Shown here: one piece after another, positions 61,946 to 64,000 of the stretch
Numbering within the stretch: the stretch's first letter is position 1
How the letters are laid out: every line of letters starts with the position of its first letter
Source: Aquabacterium humicola
GTDB lineage: Bacteria > Pseudomonadota > Gammaproteobacteria > Burkholderiales > Burkholderiaceae_C
Assembly: GCF_030167915.1 (NCBI RefSeq)
Contig: NZ_JARGNB010000004.1
Location: 310,001-374,000 of the forward strand
DNA: 64,000 nucleotides
Direction: 5' to 3'
The notes under the pieces: generated by a model
The model's input: only the letters and a program-made list of their open reading frames with translations
Told to the model about the DNA's origin: nothing
Database searches by the model: none
Position numbers and translations under genes: made by a program

Positions 61946-63796
61946 TCAGAGGTAGAAGTCGCCCGCGTCCAGCTGGATCGTGCCGGCCAGCACGATCTCG
62001 ACGTCGACGCCGCCGACACCATCGGTATCGGCCCGCACGACGGTGTTGCCGTTCTCGTAGGCGACGATCACCTGTGCCGGGTGCCAGCCGCTCGAGAAGC
62101 CCTGCGTGCCGCGGAAGGTGAACGCCTGGTCCCCGCTGGCAAAGGCGTTGGCGTCGATCATCGACAGGTCGAGCTTGTCGACGCCGTGCTCGAAGTCCAT
62201 CACCATGTCCTTGCCGGTGGTCGAGCTGCTCTCGAGCGTGCTCATGAACATGAAGCGGTCGGCGCCTCCGCCACCGGTCATCTTGTCGGCGCCCCAGCCG
62301 CTGTACAGCGTGTCGTTGCCCCAGAAGCCGTTGATCGTATCGACGCCGTCGCCGCCGAAGATCGCGTCGTCGCCGTTGCCGCCGAACAAGTAATCGTCGC
62401 CTTCGTTGCCGTACAGGAAGTCGACGCCGTCGCCGCCGCTCAAGCTGTCGTTGCCGAGGCCGCCATACAGCTTGTCGTTGCCGTTGGCGCCGAACAGCGT
62501 GTCGGCGCCGGCGTCGCCGGACAGCAGGTCGTCGCCGTTCTCGCCGTACATCATGTCGTCGCCGGTGCCGCCGTACGCGGTGTCGTTGCCGTCGCCGCCG
62601 TAGACCTTGTCGTTGCCGCTCTCGCCGTAGAGCGCATCGTCGCCGCCGCGGCCGAACAGCGTGTCGTGGCCGTTGCCGCCGAACAGCGTGTCGCGGCCGG
62701 CGCCCTGGCCGCCGTCGAGCAGGTCGTCGCCGTCGTAGCCCTTGATCTCGTCCCAGCTGTCCCACCCGCCGGTGATCTCGTTGGCCTCGTTGTTGCCCCA
62801 CAGGTGGGTCGCCGGCGCCGTGCCGGTGTAGACCAGGTTCTCGATGTTGCTCGGCAGGAACGAGCTCGCGGTGGCGCTGAACAGCGTGTCGTCGCCCTGG
62901 CCCGCGGCTTCCCACAGGCCCCAGCCGGCGAAGAAGCCGATGTCGGTGCCGGCGTAGCCGTGGTCGCCGACGTGGAACTGATCGTTGCCCCAGCCGCCGT
63001 CCATGTTCGGGCGATCGACGCCGACCTCGTGGAGCTTGTCGTTGCCGTTGCCACCGAGCAGCAGGTCCATGTCGTAGCTGCCGTCGCGGCGCGTGCCGTT
63101 CGGGTCCGACGGGTCGCGCGAGTAGATCGTGTCGTTGCCGTCGCCGCCGTCGAGGCGGTCGTCCTCGTTGCTGCCGACGATGCGGTTGTCCAGGCCGTTG
63201 CCGCGCACGCGGGCAAATTCGTCCGGATCGGCGCCCAGCGCAGCGGCCGGATGGCGAACGACCACCAGGGCCTCGACGTTGGCCGGCATCGTGTACTCGC
63301 TCATCTCGTTGAAGAACGAGGTGCCGAGGCGGATGGTGTCGTAGCCTTCGTTGGCGTTCTCGAACACCTGCGGCACCACGTCGTCGACCAGCGTCGAGTC
63401 CGAGACGCGGCTGAACGAATAGGTGTCGTCGCCGATGCCGCCGTAGAGCTGCGTGTCGCTCAGCCAGGCGCCGGCGCCACCGGTGGTCAGAATGTCGTTG
63501 CCCGCACCGCCGTACAGGCGGTTGCTGCCACCGCCGGCGTACAGCGTGTCGTTGCCCGCGCCACCGTCGAGCACATCGTCCCCGTAGCCGCCGCGCAGCA
63601 CGTCGTTGCCGTCTTCGCCGTAGAGGTGGTCGTGGTCGTCGCCGCCGTCGACCTCGTCGTTGCCGGCGCCGGCATAGACCCAGTCGTTGCCGTCCTTCGC
63701 GTTGATCGTGTCGAAGCCGTCGAGGCCGTAGATCTTGTCCGCGTCGTCGCTGCCGTTGAGCGTATCGGCACCGAGGGTGCCCTTGATGGTGGCCAT
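61946..63796 (-). CDS. RTX calcium-binding repeat protein, type I-secreted (putative)
   Basis: 616 aa. It starts directly with RTX-like repeats (ATIKGTLGADTLNGSDDADK) and carries many GGxGxDxUx nonapeptides in two blocks (about residues 20-110 and 350-500), for example GGNGNDKLY and GGDGNDTAY. The middle region has imperfect repeats. The C-terminus (HGVDKLDLSMIDANAF, VRADTDGVGGVDVEIVLAG, ending DAGDFYL) matches the serralysin-type C-terminal domain and uncleaved type I secretion signal. No protease, lipase or other catalytic domain is present. No T1SS genes are adjacent. ATG at 63796 chosen; ATG at 63829 is the alternative. Confidence 0.88.
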   Translation of the reverse strand: MATIKGTLGADTLNGSDDADKIYGLDGFDTINAKDGNDWVYAGAGNDEVDGGDDHDHLYGEDGNDVLRGGYGDDVLDGGAGNDTLYAGGGSNRLYGGAGNDILTTGGAGAWLSDTQLYGGIGDDTYSFSRVSDSTLVDDVVPQVFENANEGYDTIRLGTSFFNEMSEYTMPANVEALVVVRHPAAALGADPDEFARVRGNGLDNRIVGSNEDDRLDGGDGNDTIYSRDPSDPNGTRRDGSYDMDLLLGGNGNDKLHEVGVDRPNMDGGWGNDQFHVGDHGYAGTDIGFFAGWGLWEAAGQGDDTLFSATASSFLPSNIENLVYTGTAPATHLWGNNEANEITGGWDSWDEIKGYDGDDLLDGGQGAGRDTLFGGNGHDTLFGRGGDDALYGESGNDKVYGGDGNDTAYGGTGDDMMYGENGDDLLSGDAGADTLFGANGNDKLYGGLGNDSLSGGDGVDFLYGNEGDDYLFGGNGDDAIFGGDGVDTINGFWGNDTLYSGWGADKMTGGGGADRFMFMSTLESSSTTGKDMVMDFEHGVDKLDLSMIDANAFASGDQAFTFRGTQGFSSGWHPAQVIVAYENGNTVVRADTDGVGGVDVEIVLAGTIQLDAGDFYL

Positions 63797-63968
63797 GAAG
63801 ATGTTCTGATGTCTCTTGCTGCGCGGCATCGGAAGTGCTTGTCTTCCTTCTTTGTCCGTCCGCCAGCGACAGGCAGGACTGTCGCCGCCGCATGCTGCGC
63901 CGCCGTTGCAGCGCCGGTTTCAATGGTTCGGGACCGGTTGCAGCCGCGTTGGCCGCGTCTTTCGGATG

Positions 63969-64000
63969 CTACTTGCCGATGCAGAAGCGGCCGAAGATCT
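63969..64000 (-). CDS. mnmE: MnmE C-terminus (tRNA modification GTPase), partial
   Basis: Only the last ten codons are in the window: reading leftwards from the right edge, IFGRFCIGK then TAG. This is the invariant C-terminal motif of MnmE (FCIGK), whose Cys is needed for 5-carboxymethylaminomethyl modification of tRNA wobble uridines. The gene continues beyond the right edge. Gap to the RTX start is 172 bp, holding one small hairpin at 63866-63885. Confidence 0.88.
   Translation of the reverse strand, partial: IFGRFCIGK

Noticed and set aside
58362-61955. Long plus-strand frame across kdsC, kdsD and the antiporter
   Set aside because: It runs antisense to kdsC/kdsD and in the wrong frame of the antiporter, has no recognisable motif, and is a by-product of high GC.
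61946-63796. Regular repeats that could be mistaken for a CRISPR array or satellite
   Set aside because: The period is 27 bp (nine codons), varies in sequence, and encodes GGxGxDxUx calcium-binding repeats.
63866-63885. Hairpin GCGACAG/CTGTCGC between mnmE and the RTX gene as a terminator
   Set aside because: The 7-bp stem has no T tract on either strand; too weak to list as a terminator.

Overview
The window is about 70 % GC, with short intergenic gaps, many ATGA/GTGA start-stop overlaps and strong G/C preference at third codon positions. Gene content (DeoC of the long type, a betaproteobacterial kdsD-kdsC-lptC block, creBCD, AmpG, a Bug/TctC receptor, a RRM Gly-rich protein, an MnmE tail) points to a chromosome of a Burkholderiales bacterium, most like the Rubrivivax/Leptothrix/Piscinibacter side of that order. 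This is inferred from gene content only. No phage, insertion sequence, CRISPR array, rRNA or tRNA was found.

Layout. 1-6.5 kb: nucleoside and deoxyribose catabolism. deoC and an aldehyde dehydrogenase (cut by the left edge) run leftwards. A DeoR-type regulator, a purine nucleoside phosphorylase, a UshA-type 5'-nucleotidase lipoprotein and deoA run rightwards from the same control region. Together they would take extracellular nucleotides to bases and deoxyribose-phosphate, then to acetaldehyde and glyceraldehyde-3-phosphate. 6.7-9.9 kb: a small exported protein coupled to a two-subunit molybdenum hydroxylase (IorAB type). 10-11.7 kb: a HipBA toxin-antitoxin pair behind four regularly spaced operator-like palindromes. 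11.7-17.2 kb: metallo-beta-lactamase-fold hydrolase, LuxR and Crp/Fnr regulators, M48 protease, AmpG permease, acetyltransferase. 17.2-20.7 kb: a large lipoprotein, then an ECF sigma / anti-sigma pair. 21-34.4 kb: LysR regulator, a 2-hydroxyacid dehydrogenase, and a peptide-type ABC system with four tandem paralogous binding proteins diverging from one permease pair and one fused double ATPase. 34.5-38.2 kb: an amino-acid-type binding protein with a hybrid histidine kinase. 38.4-40.3 kb: a TetR regulon with two tiny genes and an alpha/beta hydrolase. 40.4-44.5 kb: two tandem TPR-GGDEF cyclic-di-GMP enzymes. 44.6-50.6 kb: TctC-like receptor, acyl-CoA synthetase, HDOD protein, GMC oxidoreductase. 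50.5-55.9 kb: creBCD with a recognisable cre-tag, marC and a membrane protein. 56-64 kb: RRM protein, SDR, lptC-kdsC-kdsD (lipopolysaccharide), a Kef-type antiporter, an RTX protein and the last codons of mnmE.

Most notable non-coding signals: two inverted copies of a ~105-bp element whose end stems differ in sequence but keep pairing (271-374 and 440-546); a palindromic element inside the ATPase domain of the hybrid kinase; a second dispersed repeat in two copies 25 kb apart; four hip operators at 27-28 bp spacing; a TetR palindrome pair; a cre-tag in front of creD; and an unassigned 490-bp gap with two minus-strand terminators.
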